Part shown: in pieces, positions 52,106 through 61,345 of the stretch
How positions within the stretch are numbered: the stretch's first letter is position 1
Layout of the letters: every line of letters starts with the position of its first letter
DNA from: CALOFP01 sp942492635
GTDB lineage: Bacteria > UBP6 > UBA1177 > CALOFP01
DNA: 64,000 nucleotides
Reading direction: 5' to 3'
Assembly: GCA_942492635.1 (NCBI GenBank)
Contig: CALOFP010000001.1
Location: 682,001 to 746,000 of the forward strand
The notes under the pieces: generated by a model
What the model was told of the DNA's origin: nothing
What the model saw: the letters and a program-made list of their open reading frames with translations, nothing else
Databases searched by the model: none
Position numbers and translations under genes: made by a program

Positions 52106-54172
52106 TCAGCTCTTGCTGTCCTGTTTTACAGGTTTCGTGTCAGCGGTTTCCGTTTCTGCTGAATCTTTCTTTTTAAGAAGAATCGTGTTGAAGTTACTTC
52201 CCTTCAGGTTTGTGATAAGTTTCTTCAACTCGTCATACTCTTTAGCTTCGTAGATATCCCTACCCCTGCTGCAACTCTGGGTGAGAGTCACTTTGTTGCC
52301 ATTACGATTGAAGTTTTTCACTATTGTAAGGCCGAGCTTCTTGTTCTCATATTTTACATTTTCAGGCAGTGCGACGATCTCGATATTTTCGGGAAACGTA
52401 ATCTCGAGAGATTCATCGAAAGAATAATTGCTGTAGAACTCGATTGTGTGTTTTCTGCTTTTTCTGTACATCCAGCCCCAATATCCAGATGTGTTCCTGA
52501 GAAAGAAATTGTCCGAAGCGTAGAGCATATGAAAATCGCCACTCTTAACAAGAAGATTACAATCTTTTATTGTGAAAGAGAATGTGAATTCACCCTTCAT
52601 GTTCTCTATTTCGGAATGCTTGATATCCTTGATTTCATAATTGTAGAACCAGCTGTCGACAAGTCCTCTTGCAAATTTCATTTTCTTGTAATCGGATTTT
52701 TCAAAAAGACTATTCCTGAAGGAAATGTTATCATCTCCATTCACGGTGAAAGTAACTTTAACATCGGCCTTTCCGTTCTCGTTGAATGAAATTTTGATAT
52801 CTTTTTTCGTAAGCTCATCTTCCGGCTTTGTTTCTGGAATTGTCTCAAGCTTTTTACTCTTCTTTCCAAGCTTGAGTACGAGTGTTTTTCTTCCGCTGAT
52901 ACCGGTGTGGATGTGATCCATCGATTCGAAACGGGCAGTAGGATCGAGCCAATATTTCTTTCCTTTTGAAGATACAGCCTGAACAATCATATGATTAAAG
53001 TTAAGAGTCGGCATATCGTCACTGATTTCACCATATCCTTTGGTAAGAACAAGAGCGGTATGAGCTTTTACACCGATTGACTCAAGGAGCGCCGTAAGAA
53101 GAGTTGCCTTGTCCTTACAGTCTCCATACTGTTTCTCTATTACCCTCTCAGGAGTCTCCGGTCTCTGACCGCGACCGAAAAAGTTATGTGTCATGTCGTA
53201 AGTGATTTTCTGTGCGTAGAGATAGAGTCTGGCAATTTTTTCCTCTTCGGTCTTTGCATCACCTATTATCTCTTTGGCCTTGCTTTTAACCTTATCAGTT
53301 ATTTTGTACACCGGTTTTATATTTTTTCTTTTTTCGTAGCGAGCAACATCATTCCAGTTTTTCCATCCGGACACATTGAAGTCAACGTACATTTCATATT
53401 TTTCCCGGTTGCCGTCCATCGGTTCATCCCTGTATGCCGGGATATTTCTCATTTCCCAGCTGTAGCTTCGATCGCTGTCCTCACCGAATCCCTCATCAGT
53501 CACAGGTTTGGGGAAATTTTTAATGTTGTAGGCCTTATACTGCCAATTCCAACCATACTCCTTGTTGTCTATCATCCATTTCGGCATAGAAATGGTAAAC
53601 TTACTGTAGATAACAGGAATATAATGCTGAACTTGCCAGTTTCTGGAAATATATGCTCCCCTGCTTATTCTCTTTATCTTGTATTCGATAATTGAATTCT
53701 TCTTCACATTGGGAAAACTGAATTTAACAAATTTTTTCTTCTTGTTATACTCTGTTGTCTTCATTTCAACATTGGAAACATAAATTTCACTCATTTTCAA
53801 TGTGTGAACAATTCCGTCAGGATCTATTGATCTGGCACTGAAAAATTCCAGTTCGTCATCTTCTCCAATATAAATCGACATCTTTTTAAAGTTATCGACA
53901 TTTCTAAAAACTTTTACCACCTTGTGGTGAGTACGATATGATTCCAGTCCGATGCCACCAAGGTAATCGACATCGGTTTCCTCATTTTCATAAAGAACCA
54001 CCGCATCATCTTCCGGATAATCTTCTGCCTTCGGAGTATTCTCAGCTTTAAGACCGTTGGGAAGATCTCCAAAAGTGTTTATCTTTACAAGTTTCTCTGA
54101 GGAACAGGAAAGAAGAAAAATGGAAAGCATAAAAAAGAGAAGCCTTCCGAAGCTTAATGTTTTTAAGTTCAC
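52106..54172 (-). CDS. DUF3857/transglutaminase-like lipoprotein
   Basis: Protein of 688 residues. The GTG at 54172 is preferred: GGAGG lies eight bases upstream and translation then begins MNLKTLSFGRLLFF, a proper signal peptide with lipobox LLSC. (A longer frame would start inside the Shine-Dalgarno sequence.) No acidic linker. DUF3857 covers ~50-270, followed by a transglutaminase core (~300-450): Cys in YGDCKDKATLL, His in LNFNHMIVQA, Asp in KYWLDPTA. A C-terminal DUF3858-like beta region is Lys-rich. Such proteins are common in Bacteroidota and Myxococcota, probably in envelope protein or peptide processing; the activity is unproven. The C-terminus is a ~25-residue charged tail. Confidence 0.88.
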   Translation of the reverse strand: MNLKTLSFGRLLFFMLSIFLLSCSSEKLVKINTFGDLPNGLKAENTPKAEDYPEDDAVVLYENEETDVDYLGGIGLESYRTHHKVVKVFRNVDNFKKMSIYIGEDDELEFFSARSIDPDGIVHTLKMSEIYVSNVEMKTTEYNKKKKFVKFSFPNVKKNSIIEYKIKRISRGAYISRNWQVQHYIPVIYSKFTISMPKWMIDNKEYGWNWQYKAYNIKNFPKPVTDEGFGEDSDRSYSWEMRNIPAYRDEPMDGNREKYEMYVDFNVSGWKNWNDVARYEKRKNIKPVYKITDKVKSKAKEIIGDAKTEEEKIARLYLYAQKITYDMTHNFFGRGQRPETPERVIEKQYGDCKDKATLLTALLESIGVKAHTALVLTKGYGEISDDMPTLNFNHMIVQAVSSKGKKYWLDPTARFESMDHIHTGISGRKTLVLKLGKKSKKLETIPETKPEDELTKKDIKISFNENGKADVKVTFTVNGDDNISFRNSLFEKSDYKKMKFARGLVDSWFYNYEIKDIKHSEIENMKGEFTFSFTIKDCNLLVKSGDFHMLYASDNFFLRNTSGYWGWMYRKSRKHTIEFYSNYSFDESLEITFPENIEIVALPENVKYENKKLGLTIVKNFNRNGNKVTLTQSCSRGRDIYEAKEYDELKKLITNLKGSNFNTILLKKKDSAETETADTKPVKQDSKS

Positions 54173-54534
54173 AATTATTACCTCCATCAAAAGAATAAAA
54201 TTCTGCCCAAAGAATAGTTATTTCCAAAAGTATTTCAACTCTTTTAACCCATATTTTCACATTTTACAGATCTTATTATTGATACATTTCCAATGTTTTC
54301 CAATTTGTTTTCATCACAGACGCCTGTTTCCCCCCTTGGAATTATTTCATATATTTCATCACCCAACCTGAAAACAAAAGTAAACAAAAGAATAACGTCA
54401 TAGCAAATATCCTCAAATCAAAAAAGAAAAAACAAAAGAACATCAGATTCACTTCCAAACCTTAAAAAAATAGCAATTTGCATTAATTTGTGAAAAAATA
54501 CCTCATATCGTAAACATCAATCAGGGAGTTTTTA
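54173..54534. other. Intergenic region between divergent genes
   Basis: AT-rich promoter region for both flanking genes; nothing else recognised. Confidence 0.4.
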
Positions 54535-55497
54535 ATGACTACACTTGTCTATCTCAGGTCTTACAACACCCGTGCCGAGGCCGGTATGGACGTTGAACTT
54601 CTCAAGGAAAAGGGAATTTACGCAGTCATATCGAGCGATGATGCCGGCAGTCTTCAACCGGCAGCATACGGTGCACAGGTTATGGTTCCGGGTAAAAACT
54701 ACGAGGAAGCACTTCGAATTATCCAGAAAATTCCGGAGGAGGAGGAAGATTACGATTCCATATACAGGGATGCGGATCACTACGATCACCTCTTCAGCAC
54801 ATATGATGACGACATGGATTTTTACTTCAAGATTGCTGAAACCTACTGCAAGAGCAAACTTCTCGAAATAGGATGCGGAACGGGAAGACTGTCTATCCCC
54901 CTTTCAGAAAAGGGTTACGACGTCACGGGAATCGACATATCGTTGCCGATGCTCGACAGAGCCGCAGAAAAACTGATTCAAAGCTCCGGCACCGCCCAGT
55001 TCCTTCCCGGAGACGCAAGAACATTCGAACTTGCAGCAAAATTCGATCTTATCATTTTTCCCCACAATGCATTTTCTCATCTTCGAAACCTTGAGGATAT
55101 AGAATCAACACTCAAGCAAGTAAGAAGTCACCTGACCGATGACGGTGTCTTTGTATTCGATATTTTTACGCCATATCTTGAAATACTTTTACGGGAGCCG
55201 AATACTTCCTATCCGGTCGGTTCATATCTCTATCCCGAATGGGACGGAGAAGTGACTGTCACCGAAAAGGGAACATTCGACATCTCCACCCAGATAAGGG
55301 ACCTCGTCTGGACATTTTCCGGACCGAACGAGAGTTTCGAGCGAAATCTTTCACTCAGGATCTTTTTCCCGCAGGAAATCGACGCTATTCTCAAGTACAA
55401 CGGCTTTAAGATCACGGAAAAGTTCGGAAAATTCGACTTTTCAACCTTCGACAAAGATTCATCGAAACAGCTGTTTATTCTTCAAAAAGATTCATAA
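54535..55497 (+). CDS. SAM-dependent methyltransferase with N-terminal DUF2007 domain
   Basis: Cytoplasmic protein of 320 residues. Residues ~1-68 match DUF2007, a small ferredoxin-like 'signal-transducing' domain (VYLRSYNTRAEAGMDVELLKEKGI, GAQVMVPGKNYEEALRII). From ~75 on is a class I methyltransferase: motif I LLEIGCGTGRLSIPL, motif II YDVTGIDISLPML, motif III area FLPGDARTF, then FDLIIFPHNAF. The substrate is unknown. DUF2007 may serve as an allosteric or docking module. It may be co-transcribed with the HAD phosphatase gene 122 bp downstream. Confidence 0.88.
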   Translation: MTTLVYLRSYNTRAEAGMDVELLKEKGIYAVISSDDAGSLQPAAYGAQVMVPGKNYEEALRIIQKIPEEEEDYDSIYRDADHYDHLFSTYDDDMDFYFKIAETYCKSKLLEIGCGTGRLSIPLSEKGYDVTGIDISLPMLDRAAEKLIQSSGTAQFLPGDARTFELAAKFDLIIFPHNAFSHLRNLEDIESTLKQVRSHLTDDGVFVFDIFTPYLEILLREPNTSYPVGSYLYPEWDGEVTVTEKGTFDISTQIRDLVWTFSGPNESFERNLSLRIFFPQEIDAILKYNGFKITEKFGKFDFSTFDKDSSKQLFILQKDS

Positions 55498-55619
55498 CCT
55501 TATCCCCTTCCTGTCCATGTTCGTTCATGCCTCTCAGTGTCTCTCCATACACCATTTCTCTTGACTCTTTACGAATATAAGGTAAAAATTCTCTGTTTTT
55601 AAAACTCCATGGAGATTTT

Positions 55620-56219
55620 ATGAAAAAAAGGAGCCTTGCACTTTTCGATTTTGACGGAACAATTACGACAAGAGAAACCTTTCTTCCTTTTATGAGGTTT
55701 TTCGCAGGAACATTTAAATTTTACTTTGGAATGGCGACGCTGATTCCCTGGGCGGCGGCGTATTTTCTTCGAATCATCGATGCTGCCCAGATGAAAGAGA
55801 AAATAACAATCTATTTTCTCGGGGGAACAAGGGAGAAGGTTCTTCACCAAAAGGCAAAAGAGTTTGCCGATATATACTTTCCGAAGGTTGTTAAAAACGA
55901 AGCTGTAGAAAAAATAAAATTCCACAAGGAGAGAGGCGACAGGGTCTTTCTTGTCTCTGCAACCTTCTCTTTCTATCTCAAATACTTCACCGAACTCCAC
56001 GAAATGGAGCTGGCTGCAACCGAAATCGAAGTTAAAGATGGAATAGTAACCGGAAAACTTGGTTCGGTGAACTGCAAGGGTATCGAAAAGGTAAATCGCG
56101 TTAAGAATGCAATAAACGGCGAAAAATTCGACGAAATATTCGCCTACGGTGACACATCCGGTGACCGTGAGATGCTGGCATTCGCCACAAGACCCCACTA
56201 CCGCGTTTTCAAGAAATAG
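55620..56219 (+). CDS. HAD-IB family phosphatase (PSP-like hydrolase)
   Basis: Protein of 199 residues. Motif I LFDFDGTIT at the N-terminus with the nucleophile Asp, an alpha-helical cap insert (~20-75; contains a hydrophobic AAYFLRI stretch), motif II with Ser/Thr (VFLVSATFSFYL), motif III Lys (KGIEKVNRVK), motif IV YGDTSGDREML. It belongs to the subfamily that includes SerB-like and lipid-phosphate (for example lysophosphatidic acid or phosphatidylglycerophosphate-type) phosphatases; the hydrophobic cap favours a lipid-linked substrate. ATGGAG precedes the ATG. The closing residues converge on the MFS gene 29 bp away. Confidence 0.9.
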   Translation: MKKRSLALFDFDGTITTRETFLPFMRFFAGTFKFYFGMATLIPWAAAYFLRIIDAAQMKEKITIYFLGGTREKVLHQKAKEFADIYFPKVVKNEAVEKIKFHKERGDRVFLVSATFSFYLKYFTELHEMELAATEIEVKDGIVTGKLGSVNCKGIEKVNRVKNAINGEKFDEIFAYGDTSGDREMLAFATRPHYRVFKK

Positions 56220-56248
56220 AAAGATTCAAAACCGATTCTCTTTAAAAA

Positions 56249-57676
56249 TTACCTTGCAAAAGATTTGGACAGATCGAATTTTCTTAAAACCATAAGAAGT
56301 ACCGGTGTTGTCAATGCGATAACTCCGGCCCATATCCAAACCATGTAACCGGATGACAGATCCCCGCCTTCGGGAAGATATTTGGATATCAGAACACCTA
56401 AGACACCACCCATTCCCAACTTCACGATTAGATATGGAAGCATTGCAAGGCTGAGGTAACTACCCTCCCTCCCTTCGGGTGCAACTGAAACAATATAGTG
56501 TGAGTATCTCGGACTCCACAGAGCCTCCCCTATTGAAAAAATCACGATGAACAGCAGCAGCGGAATATAAATGGGCTGCTGCTCCGAAGCCGGCAACGAA
56601 AGAAGCTCTTCATAAAAAAGTTTCCCGGCAATAGTTTTATTAAAACCGCTGAAAAGGTCCGCAGGAAAAGCCGCGGCAAAAACAGACAGCGCACTCACAA
56701 GAGATCCGAAAATAATGACTTTGTAGGAACTCATCTTCCTGGTCAAAAGGCCTGTAAGCGGAGTAAGGAAAACTATCATGACCGGATTTACTACTGTGTA
56801 TAGCGTCAGAAGCGTTTTTGAATCACCGACACTTCTCATCACAAATTTTGGAAACGTATAGTGAAACTGTAGAAAAATCGACTTGGCTCCGAAAAGAGAT
56901 GCAATAATCAAAAGAAGAAAGTATATCTCCTTTGTTTTAAGCACACTTTTTAAGCTTCCTAATGAATCCTTGAAAATTGATACCGGATTTGTCCGTTTTT
57001 CATATTTACGAAATGTAATTTTGTCATTTTCGTCCACGACAACTCCGCATCTCATGTAACGCAAAATAAAAAGTGCTGCGATTAAGGCAAGCGTCTCTAC
57101 CGCAAGGCCCATTTTGTATGCTCTATCCGCAGTTTCGAAATACTCCTTAAAAAAAGCAATTACCGAAACACCGTATCCAAAAGGAATCAAAGGGAAAAAG
57201 TGAAATGCAAGAACACGGCTCTCCTCGGTGGTGTATCTTTTGAATCCGAGAAAAAGATAGGAGCTCTGAAGACCGAGAGCCAGGGCAAAAGGGAAAAGAC
57301 CGAATAAGAGAAGCAGTGAACTGTTTGTAAAAGACATCAGTGAAATATTTCCCAAAACCATGAGAACAGTGCTCAATTGCAATGTTCTTTTTATTCCGAT
57401 GCCATCAAGAACAACTCCACCGAAAAAGGAAAAAATAGAAATTGCAATTGAAAAACCTACAGCCACTGTAAAAACTGAGGATTGTCCCATACCCGCCGAC
57501 TCAAGAATGGAAATATAAGATATTTTTGTTATCGAATAGGTTGACAAAAGGGTTCCAACAACCGCCATGAGCCAGAACTCCCTAGGGCATGCGAGAAACT
57601 TTTTAATATAAATTCCCCACATTCCTGCAAGAAGAAGTGCGAAAAAAACAATAGAAATCAAAGAAAGAGTCGACAT
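56249..57676 (-). CDS. MFS transporter
   Basis: Integral membrane protein of 475 residues with about twelve hydrophobic helices in two halves, separated by a cytoplasmic loop at ~215-240 (VVDENDKITFRKYEKRTNP). The MFS loop 2-3 region reads GVVLDGIGIKRTLQ, a variant of the family motif. I chose the ATG that follows AAAGGAG; the open frame extends 24 codons upstream without a ribosome binding site. The substrate is unknown; some features (YSHYIVSVAPEGREGSYLSLA) resemble peptide/proton (POT-like) or sugar carriers of unclear specificity. Confidence 0.88.
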   Translation of the reverse strand: MSTLSLISIVFFALLLAGMWGIYIKKFLACPREFWLMAVVGTLLSTYSITKISYISILESAGMGQSSVFTVAVGFSIAISIFSFFGGVVLDGIGIKRTLQLSTVLMVLGNISLMSFTNSSLLLLFGLFPFALALGLQSSYLFLGFKRYTTEESRVLAFHFFPLIPFGYGVSVIAFFKEYFETADRAYKMGLAVETLALIAALFILRYMRCGVVVDENDKITFRKYEKRTNPVSIFKDSLGSLKSVLKTKEIYFLLLIIASLFGAKSIFLQFHYTFPKFVMRSVGDSKTLLTLYTVVNPVMIVFLTPLTGLLTRKMSSYKVIIFGSLVSALSVFAAAFPADLFSGFNKTIAGKLFYEELLSLPASEQQPIYIPLLLFIVIFSIGEALWSPRYSHYIVSVAPEGREGSYLSLAMLPYLIVKLGMGGVLGVLISKYLPEGGDLSSGYMVWIWAGVIALTTPVLLMVLRKFDLSKSFAR

Positions 57677-57840
57677 TTTAATTCTCCTTTCAATTAATCT
57701 AAAAACTGAAAACACTATACAATTTGAAAAACAAAATACAAATATCATTTAACAAAACATCTTTTTCTATAAACATATTGCAATTAATAATTCATTTTGA
57801 TAATCTGACTTCGCTTTTTTTAATTTGAAAAGGATAGCGA

Positions 57841-58314
57841 ATGTATTTCTGGGATATTGAGGAACTTAAAGAAGATATTTTAAACAATCGACTTACCGAA
57901 GGTAATAAGTTTTCTTATTTTCTTATGACTACAATTCTTATTGTATCGTCGGCGCACGCCATGAACGATAAATTTCATAATGCTGCTGGTTCTTTCCAAA
58001 GCACCTTGGTAGTGTTTGACTTCTTGTTTTTTCTGGTTTTTCTTTATATCGCCCATGGAACAAATGGTGGAGATAACGGCAAGGATTTTCTCGGCAAATT
58101 TACCAGCGTAAATTTTGTATGCATGGTAAGGTTCATTCCGGTAACTTTCATAAAAAGTCCGCTGACAGAAATTATACTTTCAGTATTCCCGACAATAGAA
58201 AAAGGAACAATTAGTCTAACCCTCGAAATCCTTTTCAGTTTGGGATTCTATTGGATAGTTTGCCATCACCTTGAAGATCTGAGAAAAGATGAGATTGAGA
58301 TGGAAAAGCAGTGA
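57841..58314 (+). CDS. Small four-helix membrane protein (copy 1 of a tandem pair)
   Basis: Protein of 157 residues, cytoplasmic N-terminus MYFWDIEELKEDILNNRLTE, about four TM helices, and an interhelical motif NGGDNGKDFLGKFTSVNFVCMVR. The C-terminal tail is acidic. No family name known to me. The same protein type is encoded next (118 bp later). It has no enzyme motif; the constant soluble N-terminal 20 residues and 'GGKDFL' loop suggest a conserved binding or stability role. AAGGATA precedes the ATG. The pair is flanked by the MFS transporter and a GAF protein, without obvious functional link. Confidence 0.75.
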   Translation: MYFWDIEELKEDILNNRLTEGNKFSYFLMTTILIVSSAHAMNDKFHNAAGSFQSTLVVFDFLFFLVFLYIAHGTNGGDNGKDFLGKFTSVNFVCMVRFIPVTFIKSPLTEIILSVFPTIEKGTISLTLEILFSLGFYWIVCHHLEDLRKDEIEMEKQ

Positions 58315-58432
58315 GAGACAACAAATGATGAAGTGGCTGGTCAGCTTTGATCTTTATTTTTTCACATAAAACGAAAAATACTTTTTTAAGTCTATGTTTT
58401 TTCTTCTTCACCAACTATAGAGAGCGTTTGAA

Positions 58433-58948
58433 ATGTACTTCTGGAAAATAAAAAATCTAAAGAACGACATATTAACAAACAAGCTTACAGAAAAGGATTG
58501 TGCAATATACCTAGCCTTAGAGGTTCTATTGCAAAATTTCTTCGCCGCCGTAAGCTCATACCAAGAAGCAACGGAGGCAACTACCGTAAACATAAGCTTT
58601 TCTATAATTTACTTTTTCATTACTTTTCTCTTTTTAGTATTTGCTTACCAAATTAACGGTGGAAAAGGAGGGAAGGATTTTCTTGCAAAATATTTGAGTA
58701 TAAATTTTGTAGTAGGCTTAAGAATTTCAGCTACCTTAGTTCCATTAGCTATAATTATTTTTACTTTTATTGCAATAATTTCTAACACTAACCCATATGA
58801 AACAAACTTACCTTTCCATATATTGTCAACTGCAATTATAATAATTATCTATTGGAGAGTGTGTAAACATATTTCCGATATTAGAACAGAAGAGGAAAAA
58901 ACTGAACGTCAGATTGCAGCGACAATCGATCAGGCAACGGCCAGCTAA
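58433..58948 (+). CDS. Small four-helix membrane protein (copy 2 of a tandem pair)
   Basis: Protein of 171 residues. The N-terminus MYFWKIKNLKNDILTNKLTE and loop NGGKGGKDFLAKYLSINFVVGLR match copy 1 position by position, whereas the TM helices are only similar in hydrophobicity. The C-terminal tail is longer (IRTEEEKTERQIAATIDQA), charged and probably helical. So the pair arose by duplication with fast divergence of the membrane parts. Function unknown. Confidence 0.75.
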   Translation: MYFWKIKNLKNDILTNKLTEKDCAIYLALEVLLQNFFAAVSSYQEATEATTVNISFSIIYFFITFLFLVFAYQINGGKGGKDFLAKYLSINFVVGLRISATLVPLAIIIFTFIAIISNTNPYETNLPFHILSTAIIIIIYWRVCKHISDIRTEEEKTERQIAATIDQATAS

Positions 58949-59094
58949 AAACAAATCCCAACAATATCATTTCATCTTAACAATCCAAACCTACAACTGG
59001 TTTAGATATCTTTAGCACATTGATCCAACCTCCAAACAGCTTTGATCATTTTTTGGGGGCTCGATAATTCCTCAATTTTTTGCAAATCATTTTT

Positions 59095-59170
59095 AGACGT
59101 TGCGTGCAACGTCTCTACGGAAGTTGTTCCAAATTTCGAGATTGGGCGACCCAGCGGCTCGCCCCTACAT
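59095..59170. repeat. Palindromic dispersed repeat, copy 3, with adjoining GGGCGA-type repeat
   Basis: AGACGTTGCGTGCAACGTCT (59095-59114) followed by CTACGGAAG, and then GGGCGACCCAGCGGCTCGCC (with CCTAC after it) at ~59143-59166, an imperfect palindrome of a similar intergenic type. The nearest gene starts at 59229. Confidence 0.6.
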
Positions 59171-59228
59171 TGTTGATAATGTTGGTGGTATAATTTATTT
59201 AGAAACTTGGGAAGAATGGGAGAATATT

Positions 59229-59957
59229 ATGGAAGAGATGGAAATTTTTCAGGTTACTGTTTCTGATGAGATTATTGATAAGTGGCAGAAGATCGCCAAT
59301 CTTCTGGCGAGGGTTATCAATGTTCCCGCGGGTCTCATTATGAGAATTGTTGAATCGGACATTCAGGTTTTTATTTCGAGTCATACTGATGGCAATCCTT
59401 ATCATCCGGGTGACAGCGAACATCTTGAAAATTCGGGGCTCTACTGTGAAACTGTAATAAAAACAGGCGACAAACTGATGATTCCAAATGCTCTCAAGGA
59501 TGAACATTGGAAAAACAACCCCGATGTTAAGCTGAACATGATTTCGTATCTCGGCTTTCCTTTGAAATTTCCTAACGGTAAACCTTTCGGGACCATCTGT
59601 GTTCTGGACAACAAGGAGAACCATTATTCCGATGTTTATGTGGAACTGATCGAGAGTCTGCGGGAGATTATCGAGCGGGATCTTGAACTTCTCTACACCA
59701 ACGCCCTTCTCGGGGCCGACAACAAAATGATGAGCGATTACATCGACGAGATAAAAACTCTCCGCGGACTGATGCCTATCTGCTCTCTCTGCAAGAAGGT
59801 TCGAAAAGATGACGGTTACTGGATTCAACTGGAATCCTACCTGAAGCAGCACTCGGATTTAAAGTTCTCCCACAGTCTGTGTGAGGAATGCGCCGAGAAG
59901 ATTTACGGCGAAACCGAATGGTATCAAAAGCTTAAGGCAAAAAAAGAGAAAAAGTAG
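59229..59957 (+). CDS. GAF-domain protein with C-terminal zinc-binding-type Cys cluster
   Basis: Cytoplasmic protein of 242 residues. The start is the ATG after GGGAG; a longer frame begins inside the palindromic repeat and is rejected. Residues ~10-160 form a GAF domain (DKWQKIANLLARVINVPAG, SGLYCETVIKTGDKLMIPNA, YLGFPLKFPNGKPFGTICVLD). After a short helix, the C-terminal 55 residues read LMPICSLCKKVRKDDGYW and later SLCEECAEKIYGE, two C-x2-C pairs that look like a structural metal site. The same tail is widely seen at the end of PAS, GAF and receiver proteins in anaerobes. No catalytic output, so probably an adaptor or sensor. Convergent with the Kelch lipoprotein gene (3 bp apart). Confidence 0.85.
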   Translation: MEEMEIFQVTVSDEIIDKWQKIANLLARVINVPAGLIMRIVESDIQVFISSHTDGNPYHPGDSEHLENSGLYCETVIKTGDKLMIPNALKDEHWKNNPDVKLNMISYLGFPLKFPNGKPFGTICVLDNKENHYSDVYVELIESLREIIERDLELLYTNALLGADNKMMSDYIDEIKTLRGLMPICSLCKKVRKDDGYWIQLESYLKQHSDLKFSHSLCEECAEKIYGETEWYQKLKAKKEKK

Positions 59958-59959
59958 TG

Positions 59960-61345
59960 TCACAATTTAAGCTTCCACACAAAGGGATCGTTAATATCCT
60001 TTCCGCCGAATGTATAAATTTCATTTAAAGAGTCGTTAAAAAACATAGTACCCCCATGTCTTGGAAGAGGAAATTCCCCCTCTAGTTTTTTCCATGATGT
60101 CGAGGGAATGTCGAAAATCCAGGTATCTTTATAGGTTGGACTAGTGGCTTTTCCTCCACCCATCATTACAATTCGATCCTGTCCCTGAACATAACACATG
60201 GAAATATCATTTCTTCCTTCAGGCTTATCTGACGGAGTCAGAACAATCCACTTGTCGGACAAAATATCGTACTCAAGAATTTCAGCTGAGTTTTCAACCT
60301 CATCCTCGCCCTGATCATTTTTGGTTCTTTTCCTTCCACCGAAAAGGTATATCTTCTGCTTCTTCTCGGCAACAACCATACTGTGTCCGTCAACTCTGAA
60401 AGGCAAAGAGGCAAGTTTAGTCCATTTATTATCTGCAATATCGTACACCCAAAGATCGCTTAGTCCGTCATAGTCCCTCAACAGCGTTGATCCCTTTACT
60501 CCTCCGGATATATACATTCTGCCACTGGAATTATCCATTACCGCTGCGTGATTCGCCCTGTAATCGGGTCCGTCTTGAAAAGCGATTTCCGACCAGTCGC
60601 CTGACTTTATGCTAAATTTCAACAACTTATCCAGATATTTCCCATGAACCATCGGAACATTGCTCTGACTCCCTGAGAAAAGAAGAATTTCTCCATTATT
60701 TTCATCAAACACCATAGTATGGTCTGCAATCGATTCTTCTGTAATCGGTAGATTTCCCAGTGATTCCCATCGATTCTCTGCAACTAAATATCTTTTAAAA
60801 TCTTTGTACTGACCAACCAGTCCCGAAAACCCGCCCTTGGCGTTATTTCCTGCGCTGACGTAAATTACATTTTCTTTACTGTCATATGCCGCACCGAAAG
60901 CTGATCTGCTTTCCACTCCATCACTTTTGTCGATCTTCTGCCATGCAGCCTTGATATTACTATCGATTGATTCTTCATTGTCGGAATCTGTAATTTCGGA
61001 ATCACTTGTTAGGGAATCATCTACTTCTGCATCAACAGTTTCGGAATTATCATTTCCCAAATCATCAGAATCTGTTACTCCGCTTTCATCATCTGAATCC
61101 TGTTCGACCGGCTCCATATTATCAACATCTGAGCTGTTTGATGCATCGAAAATGACAGTCTTTGAATCATCTTTCTTCTCAGCATCTTCATCCGACACGA
61201 AGTTCTTCTCATCTTCGTCATGAGCATCTGCTTCATCTGAAATCAAATCCTGGTCACTCTTTCCGGAGTTGGATTCCACGTCTCCGCAGGCAACAATGAA
61301 TAGAGCTGCAGCTGAAAAAATGTAAAATAAATTCTTGAGTTTCAT
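59960..61345 (-). CDS. Kelch-repeat beta-propeller lipoprotein
   Basis: Lipoprotein of 461 residues from the ATG after AAAGGAGGGG (the frame is open for another 45 codons upstream but lacks a signal). Lipobox IVACG, then a ~120-residue linker of Asp/Glu/Ser (~22-140). The rest is a six-bladed Kelch propeller: YDSKENVIYVSAGNNAKGG, GEILLFSGSQSN, SGRMYISGGVKG, QKIYLFGGRKR, DRIVMMGGGKA, NEIYTFGGKD. Each blade has the G-G and W-x-x-L-like positions. Probably a surface binding protein; no enzyme residues are evident. Confidence 0.9.
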   Translation of the reverse strand: MKLKNLFYIFSAAALFIVACGDVESNSGKSDQDLISDEADAHDEDEKNFVSDEDAEKKDDSKTVIFDASNSSDVDNMEPVEQDSDDESGVTDSDDLGNDNSETVDAEVDDSLTSDSEITDSDNEESIDSNIKAAWQKIDKSDGVESRSAFGAAYDSKENVIYVSAGNNAKGGFSGLVGQYKDFKRYLVAENRWESLGNLPITEESIADHTMVFDENNGEILLFSGSQSNVPMVHGKYLDKLLKFSIKSGDWSEIAFQDGPDYRANHAAVMDNSSGRMYISGGVKGSTLLRDYDGLSDLWVYDIADNKWTKLASLPFRVDGHSMVVAEKKQKIYLFGGRKRTKNDQGEDEVENSAEILEYDILSDKWIVLTPSDKPEGRNDISMCYVQGQDRIVMMGGGKATSPTYKDTWIFDIPSTSWKKLEGEFPLPRHGGTMFFNDSLNEIYTFGGKDINDPFVWKLKL

